64,000 nt of DNA from Loxodes magnus (taxonomy: Eukaryota > Ciliophora > Karyorelictea > Loxodida > Loxodidae). Location: assembly GCA_946699065.1 (NCBI GenBank), contig CAMPDV010002059.1, forward strand, positions 1 to 64,000, in the 5' to 3' direction. Positions 24,630 to 36,300 of the stretch are shown here, one piece after another. The notes under the pieces were generated by a model that saw nothing but the letters and a program-made list of their open reading frames with translations, ran no database searches and had not been told where the DNA came from. The number at the start of each line of letters is the position of its first letter. Position 1 is the stretch's first letter. The position numbers were made by a program, and so were the translations under genes.

Positions 24630-25255
24630 AAATCTAAATTATTGAATCATTGATAATTATTAAACTTACACTAAAAGTAAAAAACTTTAGCATAATTCTT
24701 TAAAATGGCTACTTCAAAACAGACTTATGATTTGTGGCTAAATATAATTATAAAAATTAAATTTAGTTAAATTAAAAAATATAGAAAAATATAAATTTTA
24801 AGAAAATAATATCTTAAAATAGCAAAAAAGATTAAAATTAAAAATATCAAAAAATTAAAGACTTAACACTAAAAATATTTGGATAAATGTATAATAAAAC
24901 TTAAAGAATAGTTAAAGCTAAATTTAAGAATGGTAATTAAACTATCTTTAAGTATTTAAAAATATCAATGAATTCTTAAAAATTATTTATTCCTATTTTA
25001 TATGAAAAATTTATAAATAAAACTAAAAAGAGAAAGAATATAAATCTAGTAATTTGAATACTTTATAAAATGCTAAATTAAGCTTAAATTTTACGTTAGA
25101 TATAAATTTAATAAAATATAAGTAGATTATCAAATAAATATTATTAATACTTAAAAAGATTTACTATATAAAGTAGATTAAAATTACATTAAATATCCTT
25201 AATTTATATCTATCTCAGTAATATTAATTTTATATTTACTAACATTCTAAAAATA
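24630..25255. other. AT-rich spacer, contains end of left-only segment
   Basis: No gene seen. At about 25097 the sequence becomes homologous to the right arm again; TTAGAT occurs at both ends of the 10.6-kb left-only segment. Confidence 0.5.
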
Positions 25256-25265
25256 TTTAATAAAA

Positions 25266-25338
25266 CGCCGACTAAGGGACTTGAACCCTTGACCACCAGC
25301 TTAAAAGGCTGGCGCTCTAACGACTGAGCTAAACTGGC
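25266..25338 (-). tRNA. tRNA-Lys(TTT)
   Basis: Anticodon arm CCAGC-CTTTTAA-GCTGG (anticodon TTT), D-arm GCTCAGTCGTTAGAGC, and T-arm AAGGG-TTCAAGT-CCCTT. The acceptor GCCAGTT/AGTCGGC has one A-C mismatch. Identical in the right arm. Confidence 0.9.
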
Positions 25339-25398
25339 TTATTTAATATATTATATGTTTATTAAATATTATCATTATAGCAAATAAAATTATAAAAA

Positions 25399-25471
25399 TG
25401 GAGAACACGGGTATCGATCCCGTTGCCTCTCGCATGCAAAGCGAGCGCTCTTCCATTTGAGCTAGTTCCCC
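25399..25471 (-). tRNA. tRNA-Ala(TGC)
   Basis: Acceptor GGGGAAC/GTTCTCC includes the G3-U70 wobble that identifies tRNA-Ala. The anticodon arm is CTCGC-TTTGCAT-GCGAG (anticodon TGC). Three copies are in the window. Confidence 0.95.
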
Positions 25472-25724
25472 TTTATATGAATGCATTTCCTTTTCTTAAA
25501 TACATAAAATAGTGATTAAAAATAATTTTTATTATATATTAATAAAAAATTATAATTTATTTATCAATATTTTAATTATTTTTTATAAGTTTTAAAATAT
25601 TTCATTATTAGATATTTATATGTAATTGTAAAATCGATATTATGATTGTGACTCTCTAAGATAATAAAATGATTATATTATTTTTATTATTATCCTTTTT
25701 TATTATATATAATTATTTATATCG

Positions 25725-26030
25725 CCATAGTTGTTCGAAGGTGAACAACAAGGGACGGCTTCATCATAGGTTGGGAAGCTAAGTACTCATAATCGACTTT
25801 ATGTCTTCCTCTGCTTTGGCTTGGCCTCGAGACATATGTTAATTCAACCTTCGACACTGGCTTACTTTAGTTTTTAATTCTGGAAATAAAAGGAAATTAT
25901 TTTTGCGAGCTTCATCAGAGGTGAAGAATTTAAGTACCCATAATTGACACATTTCGTCCTCTGCTTTGGTGATGCAATGAGACGCAACCCTGCCATGTCC
26001 TTGAACCTCCAACAAGTATTAAAGATTACG
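25725..26030. ncRNA. Two-module element, candidate structured RNA, copy 1
   Basis: Markedly GC-richer than its surroundings and conserved in three copies (also 47300-47600 and 54650-54950), always next to tRNA-Ala/tRNA-Lys. It begins with a hairpin GTTGTTCGAAGGTGAACAAC. Two diverged modules of about 80 nt follow, sharing GCTTCATCA, AAGTAC-CATAAT-GAC and TCCTCTGCTTTGG. CCTCTGC/CAGAGG complementarity in each module suggests stems. Polarity is unknown. It is not 5S, SRP, U1-U6 or a tRNA as far as I can tell. A protein reading exists on the minus strand (MAGLRLIASPKQR) but is not shared by both modules. Confidence 0.45.
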
Positions 26031-26039
26031 AGTATTCTG

Positions 26040-26200
26040 AAATTATATCAGTATTGAATATTTTTATCAGTACTGAATAATTATATCAGTATTGAACAAG
26101 ATTTATCAGTATCTGATAATTTTATCAGTAAAAAACATTCTTGTCAGTATGAAACATTTTTTAAAGAGCTGCGCACCAACGAGAGTGCTATGCGCTTTAT
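26040..26200. repeat. ATCAGTA short repeats and terminal hairpin, copy 1
   Basis: Six or seven copies of TATCAGTAT(TGAA) about 18-25 nt apart, then GCGCACC...TATGCGC, which can fold into a hairpin. It follows the two-module element in all three copies. Confidence 0.6.
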
Positions 26201-26696
26201 AATCAAATTTATTTATTTATCATCAATTTTATTTTCCTTTTTTACTTTTATAATAGTTTTGACTAGTAAAGAGAGAAATATCGCAATCTAAGCAACTTTC
26301 CCATTAATTTGTTTATTAATATTTAAATTTTTTGTCTCTACAATAAGCATCTTATATTAATAGTATCATATTATAATTATGCATTTTCAAATACTTCTAA
26401 TTAATTTGGATGAACAGGTAAACCAATAATTTCTCTATAATATATTAAAAGAACAATGTAATAATAAAATTTATAATACTTCTTTAATAAAGTCATTTCC
26501 TTCTTTATTCTAAACATATTAGGTTTATTAGATAAATTAGATTTATTGATTAACTATTATGAAATGTATGAGATATTATTTAAATCTAAATATAGTAGTT
26601 TAGATAATACTTATTAATATATTGCTTAGAATGCTTTTATTATTTTATTTACCTTCAATTAAAATAATCCATTTTGCACTAAAATATACAAATCTC

Positions 26697-29556
26697 TCAT
26701 TTTTTATGCTCTCTTCTCATGCTTTTTACATCAGTTATTTGAAACAGTTATAAGAGTGTCAACTTTATTTGTCTATGAACTTTTATAGCAAACTTTTCTA
26801 TTTTATTTTAGAAATATTCAATTCTTTTACTTCCCAATATAAATGCTAGTTAGTATGGAGGAATTAAATGCTAAGAAACTCCATCATAATTATTCTAAAT
26901 TTAAAAGCTTACACTATAGTTAAATCTTCCATTTCCTAAAAATATATCCTTTCCAATGCTATTCTTTTCTACTTCCTCTCTACCTACATTCATATAAGTA
27001 AGCAACACTATTAACTATATGCAACTTCCTAATATTTTTAAATTTTTACTATTTTCTTATCCTGTTTTTATTAACTTGCACTTGGTAGGTTAGAGGCAAA
27101 CTTTTCTTACTAGCAACTTAGTGAGTATGAAGAATGATACTATCATATAATATTATTTTCTGTATAAGGAATTACATTTTTTATTAAGAAGGACACTAAC
27201 CTGATCTACATTTTTCGAAGTTAGTAGTAAATTACTTGAATTCTGCAGAGTCAAAATCATACATTACTTATCTAATAAAATAAAGAGTTTCTAAAGGCAT
27301 GTAACCAAGATTTCTTTTTAAGTTTTGAATAGATGTTTCTAATACTTTAGTTAATAATAGTATTTACTCTTATTACTCTTATGAATGATTATAATCAAGT
27401 TAATTTTATATCCATTTGTTATAGATTTATTATCTTTCCTTTTGCTACTGTATCTCTTCATTTTATTCATAATATCAACTTTCATCTACTAGAATATCAA
27501 ATCTATATTTTTCTTTCTTAAGAACTTTTATTCATACTTTATAGTTCTACTTTATAATTCATTTTAAGCATCTTTTTTAAGCAAATAAGTAAGCCTATTT
27601 AATATCCTCTTAAGTTCCATTTAATAGTTTTATCATTTTAACTAAGTTTTTATTACTCATCAGTATTTTATTTTTATATTCTCTAATTTCATTTTCTAAC
27701 TATATTTTCTTTTAAGAACTCTATCAGCTTTTATTTTTATTTTCTTCTTACTGTTAGAATTCTTTTATAATAATGCTTAGTTTTTGTATTTCTTTGAAGG
27801 ATTCTAAGTTTTTTTCAAAGGACTTTAGTTTTAAATATGGTATTTCTTCTTCTTCTACTTTTTTAAATATTTCGAAACTAGGAGTTACTATCTCGTCTTG
27901 GTCAATGTATTCAACTTTCAGCACATTATCTTTGATTTATATGCTTGAATTTCCTTTTATTTCAATTACATTTAAGCTGTTTAAACTTCCACTTATCTAA
28001 CAACTTTGATTTGTTAAGTTGTTAGACTAATTAACATTTCCTTCATTATTCAATAGATTTTAGCTGGAAATATTGTTAATCTTGTTAATAAAAGGATTGG
28101 AATGTTTTATTTTAATGAGATCTGGACTTTTTGCTTATATTGATAAAGCAGCTTTTATTTTCTATCTTTTGACTAAAATTTTAGATATTAAAGTTCCTGG
28201 CTCTTCTACTTTAGCTTAATTTTAATTTTCTATATTAATGGAATTATTTTCCTTTTGTTTTTAGGATAGATTAAAAAATCTATTATTCAATGATGTTTTC
28301 TTTTTGTGAATGATTGCTTATGGTCTATTCTAATCCCTTTGATCTGATTTTCTATTTTATGATAATTGCTTAATAATTCTTGATTTAATATCCTTGTAAC
28401 TAATTTTTTGTTTGCCTTTTATATACAAAATTTACTTAGAAGTTAGATATTAACTTTTGATATGCTAAATATCAATTATTGGGCTTAAAAATTAAAATTC
28501 GTCAGAATAGTTTGGATCGTTAGTTGAAGTATAATTTAATAAAGGTTAATTATTTTAACTTCTAAATTTGATGTTTGTATCAGATCTTATTTTATTTTTT
28601 CTAATTTCAGTTTTCCTACTTTAAGCTTAAGTATTAAAATTTCTTAAATTTCATTATGTTAATGTCATATTAAGATTTTATTCTTCCAAAGATGAAGAAG
28701 TTGGAGAAATCAGCTCAGAATCTGATATTTAGTCTTTATCATTGGTGACCCTTATCCCGTTTTAGTTTTAACTTTATTTAACTTATTTTTTTATTTAACC
28801 TATATTAGAAATTTATTTTAATGAACTTTCTTTCTATTTTAATTAATAGTTTTCAAATTATTAGTTCTAACTTCATTCTTATGTATTTAAATCTTCATCA
28901 CATTATGTTATTTTTATTTTGATTGGAGCTTCTTACGTAGATTATAGCAGCAGCTTTCTACTTTTATTTATTTTTTCTTTTTGAAGTTTTAATTACTTAT
29001 TGTCTTTTAAATTCTAAGATTCTACAGGCTTTAAGTGAAAACTTTAATTATTTCGCTTATTTTTGCTTATATCTGGCGATTTTTATTTTTTAAGAATGTT
29101 TGTCTCATTAGGGTTAATTTAAAGTGTCCAAGGATTATTTTAGGTCTATTATTCTTAAGAAAAAGTGTCTTAGTATTTGATGGGACTTTGCTTTTAATAA
29201 TTTAAGTTTATTGACTAAAATAGGTTTTATCTATCTTAATTTTTCTTTATAGAAGAGATAGAAAACTAGCTTAATATCATAGGACTATCCGTTAAGCCTT
29301 GATTATTATCTTGTTTTAGTTATTCTCTCTTTCTTATTGGAGATTATTAATTCCTAGAGCAGATTTAAAATGTTGAATTATTTTATAATATAACTTATTC
29401 CTTTTAACTATTTTAAGATTTTCCTACTATAGATTTCATTGCTTTCTTAATAGAAGGAGATTTTGTCACTCTGGCAAGTTTCTTAAGATTCCTATCTGAA
29501 TGTTTATATTAAATAGGAGTTAGAATAATTGCATTCAGATTACTTGAGGAATTCAT
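26697..29556 (-). CDS. Large coiled-coil protein, 946 aa, 19-nt intron (left copy)
   Basis: Mirror of 51109-53968, with no indels between the copies (coordinates sum to 80665 at both ends). ATG 29556, TGA 26697-26699, intron 26969-26987. See the right copy for domains. The plus-strand ORF at 27773 is the shadow of this gene. Confidence 0.85.
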
Positions 29557-30123
29557 TTATTTAAGGGTAATTTAAAGTGATTTAATGATAATTTTAAGTT
29601 AGTAAAATAACTTGGTATCAATTTACTATATACTGTCTCTTATTTGTAAAATAAACTAAAGAATCTTTATAAAAAGGTAACTTTAAACTTAGATAAATAT
29701 GCTTAACTTTTTAATTTAGTGGCCTTATTATTTTTATATTAGCGATACTTTAAAATTTCTAAAAAATCACAATAGATATATTAGGGACTTTAATTAAAAT
29801 AAAAAAGTATTTAGTCTCAAATAAGATAATAAGGAGTTTTAACTAATTTTAGTAGATATAAACATATGTATTTTTATAAATATTTGATTTAGATAGTATT
29901 TCTTTATAAACTATTTTAAATAATTTAGATTATTTTTAAGAAATTTTATTATCTTTTATTTCAAAAATATGTCAATATACTTGAGTAATCAGTCGTAAAA
30001 GAGTTATTAGAATTTCTAGATTCGAAATAAACGTACATTATATTTACATAGCTACATTTAAAAATATTGAGAATAAAACAAATAAAAAGTAATTATTTAA
30101 GAAAGATGAGTTATAAAGAATAA

Positions 30124-30196
30124 GCCCGGCTAGCTCAGTCGGTAGAGCGTCAGACTCTTAATCTGGTGGTCGTGGGTTCGAGCCCCACGTTGGGCG
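30124..30196 (+). tRNA. tRNA-Lys(CTT)
   Basis: Acceptor GCCCGGC/GTTGGGC, D-arm GCTCAGTCGGTAGAGC, anticodon arm TCAGA-CTCTTAA-TCTGG (anticodon CTT), T-arm GTGGG-TTCGAGC-CCCAC, followed by TTTT. Single copy in the unique centre. Confidence 0.95.
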
Positions 30197-30227
30197 CTTT
30201 TATTTTTATTAGTTAATAAAAAAAAGT

Positions 30228-30300
30228 ATCGGGACTTGAACTCGGGACTTTCGAGTAACGATAAAAGCATTAAGTATAAAGACTATCATGATTCAACTTT
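30228..30300 (-). pseudogene. tRNA-like relic
   Basis: The minus strand ends with GAGTTCAAGTCCCGA, a T-arm-like element, but the other arms cannot be paired convincingly. Confidence 0.3.
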
Positions 30301-30330
30301 CATCAAGTGCTAGGAAGTAGTAGCGTTAAT

Positions 30331-30358
30331 AAAAAGCAAGAGCAATCTCTTGCTTTTT
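30331..30358. other. Perfect short hairpin
   Basis: AAAAAGCAAGAG, a CAAT loop, and CTCTTGCTTTTT form a perfect 12-bp hairpin. It lies between the tRNA-Lys(CTT) region and gag-like copy C. Role unknown; a structured transcript end is possible. Confidence 0.5.
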
Positions 30359-31237
30359 CTCCTGTTGTAGGTAGAAGTTAACCCTTCCAAAATATATTTT
30401 GAAAGATTTCTATCTTCGGAAGCTTCATCGTAATTACTGGTTTTAGAATAGATTATTAGATTTTTTCTTTCAGCAAAATTTATGCTTAATTAGGAATGCT
30501 TCAATTTCCATAAAAGTTTTGAGTTTTAATATGAAGCTGAGGTAGTAATTTTTTAGCAAGCAAGATCTGCTTCTAGCTCGATAATAAGCTTGACAAACTA
30601 AAGAGATACTAAGCTTCGAATTAAAAGAAGAAGAACGATGCTTTGTATGCTAAGACAGCTAGTTAATAGGTGAAATTTCGACATTACCTTGTATGGCTGT
30701 TTCCAGTATGATTTCATAATGACTTTTATTATATATTATATATAAAATGGCTTCTAAGAAATAACAGAACTTTGAACAAAACATTTAAACAGGAAAATTC
30801 TCTATAAAATAAAAAAGTGAAATAATTACAATGAGTGAAAGTGAGAAATATGATTGATATGACGAACATTAACCACTTGGAAATCCAGAACTAAAAAAAC
30901 TTCCGACACAAACTCAAATAGAAATATTATCTAAGTCATTAAAAGAGTTTATGTTTAAAAATAGATACCTCACTGATAAAGTAGAAAAATTAGAAAAACT
31001 AATAACGTCTTTACTTGAGAAACAATATTAATAATCATAAGAAATAGAAGACAAACTGGAACAAAGAATTCTTTAAATTTAATAATAAATTCAGGTAACG
31101 CCATTTTCGATTTAACAGAATTAATCAGATTCTATGGAAATAAAAAATGAAGCCTCAAATTAAAATAAGCAGTAAACGTTTATTTAAAATAAGTAGTAAA
31201 TTTAAATTAAATAAGTGTTACAGGAATATATATAAAA

Positions 31238-32599
31238 ATGGAGTCTTAAAATCTTGTTCCCGGCTTTTTCTTGAGCAAAGAAGAGAAAAAGCAGGCATAA
31301 AAAAAGTATCAAGAGTCTTCTTCTCCTCACTTACAAAACTAATAAAGAACCTAATAACTATAATAAACACCTCCTAAAGTAATAAAAAGAAAGGAATCTA
31401 ATATAATAACAGGAAAAGAACTTCCATCAAAGATAATTAAAAAGGAAATCAATATTTAGCAGTTAGTATTTGAAATATCCAATCTCTAGGAAGAGATTAA
31501 AGTGCTTAAGTAGGAAAATTAAGAACTAAGAAACTTATTATCGCTTGGATAAGATAACTTAGAGATTAGAATTATTAATTAAGAAAGGGAACTCAAAGCA
31601 TATTGGAACATTTAAACTGAACATAGATAAGAAACAGCAAGGCTTGGAAATATCGTATAAAAACAAGAGTCGGAGTTTATTAAGCAAAAGAATATTAGCA
31701 CAAACATAACTAATTAGACAAATTAGATGGAGATAGAATAAAAAGAGGTTATAAATCGAAAATCAATCAGATAAGTAAGGAAGAAATGCTACTACTGTAA
31801 GAGTAAGTGACATTTGTACAAGAATTGCTAAAAATTTTAGAATTTCAAGAAAAAATTTTGGCGTAAAGAATAAGAAAAATACTAGAGGCTCTATTACAAC
31901 TAGCATGGAGATATTTACAGAAGAAAATGATGTGAAGTACCTTTTGAAATAATAAGAACAAGAAATCAAAGAAACTGAGAAGACCTTAGTGAAGATAATT
32001 TCATTAGAAAGTCAAGAATGATGAGAAGTGTTGTTGATAAAACAACTTATTTTAAACGGTGTCCAGATTGGCACTGTTGAACATTTTAATTTCATTATTA
32101 TTATAAGTGTTACAGGAATAATAGTTTAAAAGAAGAATAAAATGCTACGTGTGCAATAAATAAAACCAATGAAAATACTGCTACTAACTAAGCGAAATTT
32201 AAAGAAAGAATAAATAAGATATTTTTAGAAAACTATTTAGGATATATCCAACATAAAGCGGAAAAATTTATAGAAAAAAATTCTTTAATTCAAATCTTAA
32301 TCCTTGGATAAATGATTAGGAACGCTACATGCAAGACTAAAACTATTCAGAATATTAAAGGATGGTGCGCTAATGAAGTGCTACACCGCCTAACTAAGCC
32401 TAGTAGAAATTCAAGACAAACTAATGGAGACAAGCTGATAGAATAGGTCAGATGGCTGACTACTAAGGCTTTAACAAAGCTTTTTAACTTTTAACTTTTT
32501 TATAAGGAAATAAATAATTAAAAAAACATAAAATAGATTCTACACTTACTTCTGCTTAAATTATCTACTTTTTATTAATTATTCCTCTCATTAATGTGA
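31238..32599 (+). CDS. Gag-like protein with coiled coil and CCHC knuckle, copy C, 453 aa
   Basis: The best preserved member of the family. From ATG 31238 one frame gives a Gln/Ser/Pro-rich start and a coiled coil (NLQEEIKVLKQENQELRNLL). The perfect knuckle CYYCKSKWHLYKNC at 31787 (Cx2Cx4Hx4C) has its Trp encoded by TGA. The C-terminus ends GWCANEVLHRLTKPSRNSR. TGA 32597-32599 is taken as stop; at least three other TGA codons are internal. An upstream in-frame block from ATG 30747 (MASKKQQNFEQ, then EKYDWYDEHQPLGNPELKK) is protein-like but in another frame from 31238, so a longer, intron-containing gene or a frameshift is possible. Zinc knuckles bind nucleic acid; no reverse transcriptase accompanies it. 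Confidence 0.65.
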
Positions 32600-32609
32600 C
32601 TATCTAGTT

Positions 32610-33340
32610 AGTTAGATATCAAACGCTGCTGTCGGATGTTAGTTTATACAATCATTATTATTAGATAAGCATCATACATTCTAAGTATGATTTTATCTTA
32701 AGATATAAGATGTGCCATTTATTATTCCTAAAAGTCTTTCTTTTAGCTGTAATCATGAACTAACTTTTTGTATCAGCTTCTAAATAAATCAAATCCTCTC
32801 TTCAATCTATTAACTTTAAATTATCTTTTCATTTGGTCTCTCATCTATGAGGTATAGGTTTCGACATTATATATAAACCTTCTAAATAGAAAAATAAATT
32901 AAAAAGGCTAGCTTGGTAGAAAAGCCTTAATAAAATAATTAAGGAAGCAAAATAATCCTTTAGAAAGCTACTAATTATACTAAAAGTATATCCTTCCTAT
33001 TATAAGTAAAAGCTTTATAAATAGATAACTATTAATAGTATACAAAAGCTATGCTAGTAGCAATATTGATTGTATTAAAGTTCTAAATGATAGACTACAT
33101 AAGTATAGATAGATAGTGTTTATATTATATGGATTAAAATGAATTAAATAATAGCTAAATGTTTAGTTAATATATGAATTCTTAATTTAGAAAAGCTTCT
33201 GAATAATAGCTTTAGACTAGTATAATGACTATCTAATTATTAATAGCTTATTAATAACTTATTATTTTCTTAAGGTTTTGTTTAGAATTAAACATAATTA
33301 GATTTAAACTATTTACTTTAATTCACTTCCATTATAATCA
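32610..33340. other. Upstream region of the RING gene
   Basis: AT-rich, no gene supported. It presumably includes the promoter of the gene starting at 33343; no element was recognised. Confidence 0.4.
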
Positions 33341-33342
33341 AT

Positions 33343-36300
33343 ATGGCTGAATCTAACAGGTGCAGCTCATGCTTAGTTCATTTCGACTCTTAAATACGAA
33401 TTCCCGTAACCCTTCCTTGTGGACATCAAGTATGCCAAATTTGTATTCTTGAAGAATACTTAAAAGAGGGTTCTAATCAGTGCCCAAAAAGAAACTGTAG
33501 AAAAGTTTCATCCAATGATCCAAAAAATTGAATAAGCTAAAACAACTAATCAAGTGAAAGTAAATAAGAATATAAATAACTTCATCTTGAAGAAACTAAA
33601 GTTGAGCTATCTTACTAGCAAAAACCTAAATTAATAAAAGTCAAAATTATAACCTTAAATAAAGAAGAAATAAACTTAACAGTAGATGAAGGAGAAACAA
33701 TTGAATAGCTTAAATAAAAAGTAGAAAGACTAGAAGGAATTGACACTGATTTTTATGAACTTTAACTTAATGGATGATTTAAAAAATTAGATAGTTAGCA
33801 TAGAATCATTAAAATGGAGAATAAAGATGAAGTTTAGCTAAACTTAGAGTTAAAGGATTGTAATTAATATAAATTTAAGGAGGTGAGAGAATAAGATTTA
33901 GAAGGTAAGCATTAAAAATAGAAAGTAATTAATAAAAATTAGTTTTCAAGATACTATATGAATAATATGGTAAATAGTATAATAATAGAATGTAAATAAT
34001 AATAAAAATTAGAAAGTATTAAATAATCAAAAATAGGTGAAAGTAAGAAAATTAAAAAAGGCTAAAATGACTTCGAAATAAGTTAGAAATAAATGTATAG
34101 GAGGTAAGTTTTAAAAAAGTGTGTAATATATTTATCAAAAGTGAGTAATACTTTAAAAAATAGAAAGTAATAAATAAATCTTAAGAATGTAATAAAATAA
34201 ATAAGATTGTAAGAATACTAAGAAAGGGAGTAAAAATTAAATATAGAATGTAAAAAATAAAGAAGATTGTAAAATAATTATGCTAAGTTGGTAATTTAGC
34301 AAATACAGAAAGTAAATTATTTAATATATAGCAAGTAAAAAAACAAATAAAGGAGGTAAAAATTAAAATAAGATGGTATTTCTATTTAAAATAGAATGCA
34401 AAATATTTTAAATATTTATAGATGGTAAGATATTTTAAATATTTATAGGGAGTAAGATATTTTAAATATTTATAGTGAGTAAGATATTTTAAATATTTAT
34501 AGAGGGTAAAATATTTTAAATATTTATAGGTTGTAAGATATTTTAAATATTTATAGATTGTAAGATATTTTAAATATTTATAGATGGTAAGATATTTTAA
34601 ATATTTATAGAGTGTAAGATATTTTAAATATTTAAAGGGAGTAAGATATTTTAAATATTTAAAGGGAGTAAGATATTTAAAATATTTATAGATTGTAAGA
34701 TTTTTTAAATATTTAAAGGGAGTAAGATATTTAAAATATTTATAGATTGTAAGATTTTTTAAATATTTAAAGGGAGTAAGATATTTAAAATATTTATAGA
34801 TTGTAAGATATTTTAAATATTTAAAGGGAGTAGGATGTTTTAAATATTTATAGATTGTAAGATGTTTTAAATATTTATAGAGTGTAAGATATTTCTAATA
34901 TTTATAGAGAGTAAGATGTTTTAAATATTTATAGAGAGTAAGATATTTTAAATATTTATAGGGAGTAAGATATTTTAAATATTTATAGATGGTAAGATAT
35001 TTTAAATATTTATAGATTGTAAGATATTTTAAATTTAAAGGGTGTAAGATATTTTAAATATTTATAGATAGTAAGATGTTTTAAATATTTATAGAATGTA
35101 AGATATTTTAAATATTTATAGAGAGTAAGATATTTTAAATATTTATAGAGAGTAAGATATTTTAAATATTTAAAGGGAGTAAGATGTTTTAAATATTTAT
35201 AGATGGTAAAATATTTTAAATATTTATAGATTGTAAGATATATTAAATATTTATAGTGAGTAAGATATTTTAAATATTTATAGAGGGTAAGATATTTTAA
35301 ATATTTATAGAGGGTAAGATATTTTAAATATTTATAGAGGGTAAAATATTTTAAATATTTATAGTGAGTAAGATATTTTAAATATTTATAGATGGTAAGA
35401 TATTTTAAATATTTATAGGGAGTAAGATATTTTAAATATTTAAAGGGAGTAAGATATTTTAAATATTTATAGATTGTAAGATATTTTAAATATTTATAGA
35501 TGGTAAGATATTTTAAATATTTAAAGGGAGTAAGATATTTAAAATATTTATAGATTGTAGGATTTTTTAAATATTTAAAGGGAGTAAGATATTTAAAATA
35601 TTTATAGATTGTAAGATATTTTAAATATTTAAAGGGAGTAGGATGTTTTAAATATTTATAGATTGTAAGATGTTTTAAATATTTATAGAGTGTAAGATAT
35701 TTCTAATATTTATAGAGAGTAAGATGTTTTAAATATTTATAGAGAGTAAGATATTTTAAATATTTATAGGGAGTAAGATATTTTAAATATTTATAGATGG
35801 TAAGATATTTTAAATATTTATAGATTGTAAGATATTTTAAATTTAAAGGGTGTAAGATATTTTAAATATTTATAGATAGTAAGATGTTTTAAATATTTAT
35901 AGAATGTAAGATATTTTAAATATTTATAGAGAGTAAGATATTTTAAATATTTATAGAGAGTAAGATATTTTAAATATTTAAAGGGAGTAAGATGTTTTAA
36001 ATATTTATAGATGGTAAAATATTTTAAATATTTATAGATTGTAAGATATATTAAATATTTATAGTGAGTAAGATATTTTAAATATTTATAGAGGGTAAGA
36101 TATTTTAAATATTTATAGAGGGTAAGATATTTTAAATATTTATAGAGGGTAAAATATTTTAAATATTTATAGTGAGTAAGATATTTTAAATATTTATAGA
36201 TGGTAAGATATTTTAAATATTTATAGGGAGTAAGATATTTTAAATATTTAAAGGGAGTAAGATATTTTAAATATTTATAGATTGTAAGATATTTTAAATA

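Larger units (their letters stand above)
25097..29960. repeat. Left arm of young inverted repeat
   Basis: Reverse complement of 50705-55570. Coordinates sum to about 80665 with almost no indels, and only rare substitutions were noticed by eye. It carries tRNA-Lys, tRNA-Ala, the two-module element, the ATCAGTA repeats and the coiled-coil gene. Confidence 0.92.

Noticed and set aside
25725..26030. 5S rRNA, SRP RNA or spliceosomal snRNA
   Set aside because: A GGAAGCTAAGTAC-like string recalls 5S rRNA, but the overall fold, length and the rest of the sequence do not match 5S, SRP, U1-U6, U3, or a telomerase template.
25725..26030. C/D-box snoRNA
   Set aside because: TGATGA occurs on one strand, but it is at the wrong end of the module and no convincing D box (CTGA) or terminal stem follows.
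27773..28000. 75-aa ORF on the plus strand, repeated at 52665 minus
   Set aside because: It is the antisense shadow of the duplicated coiled-coil gene; the other strand gives a 947-codon reading.
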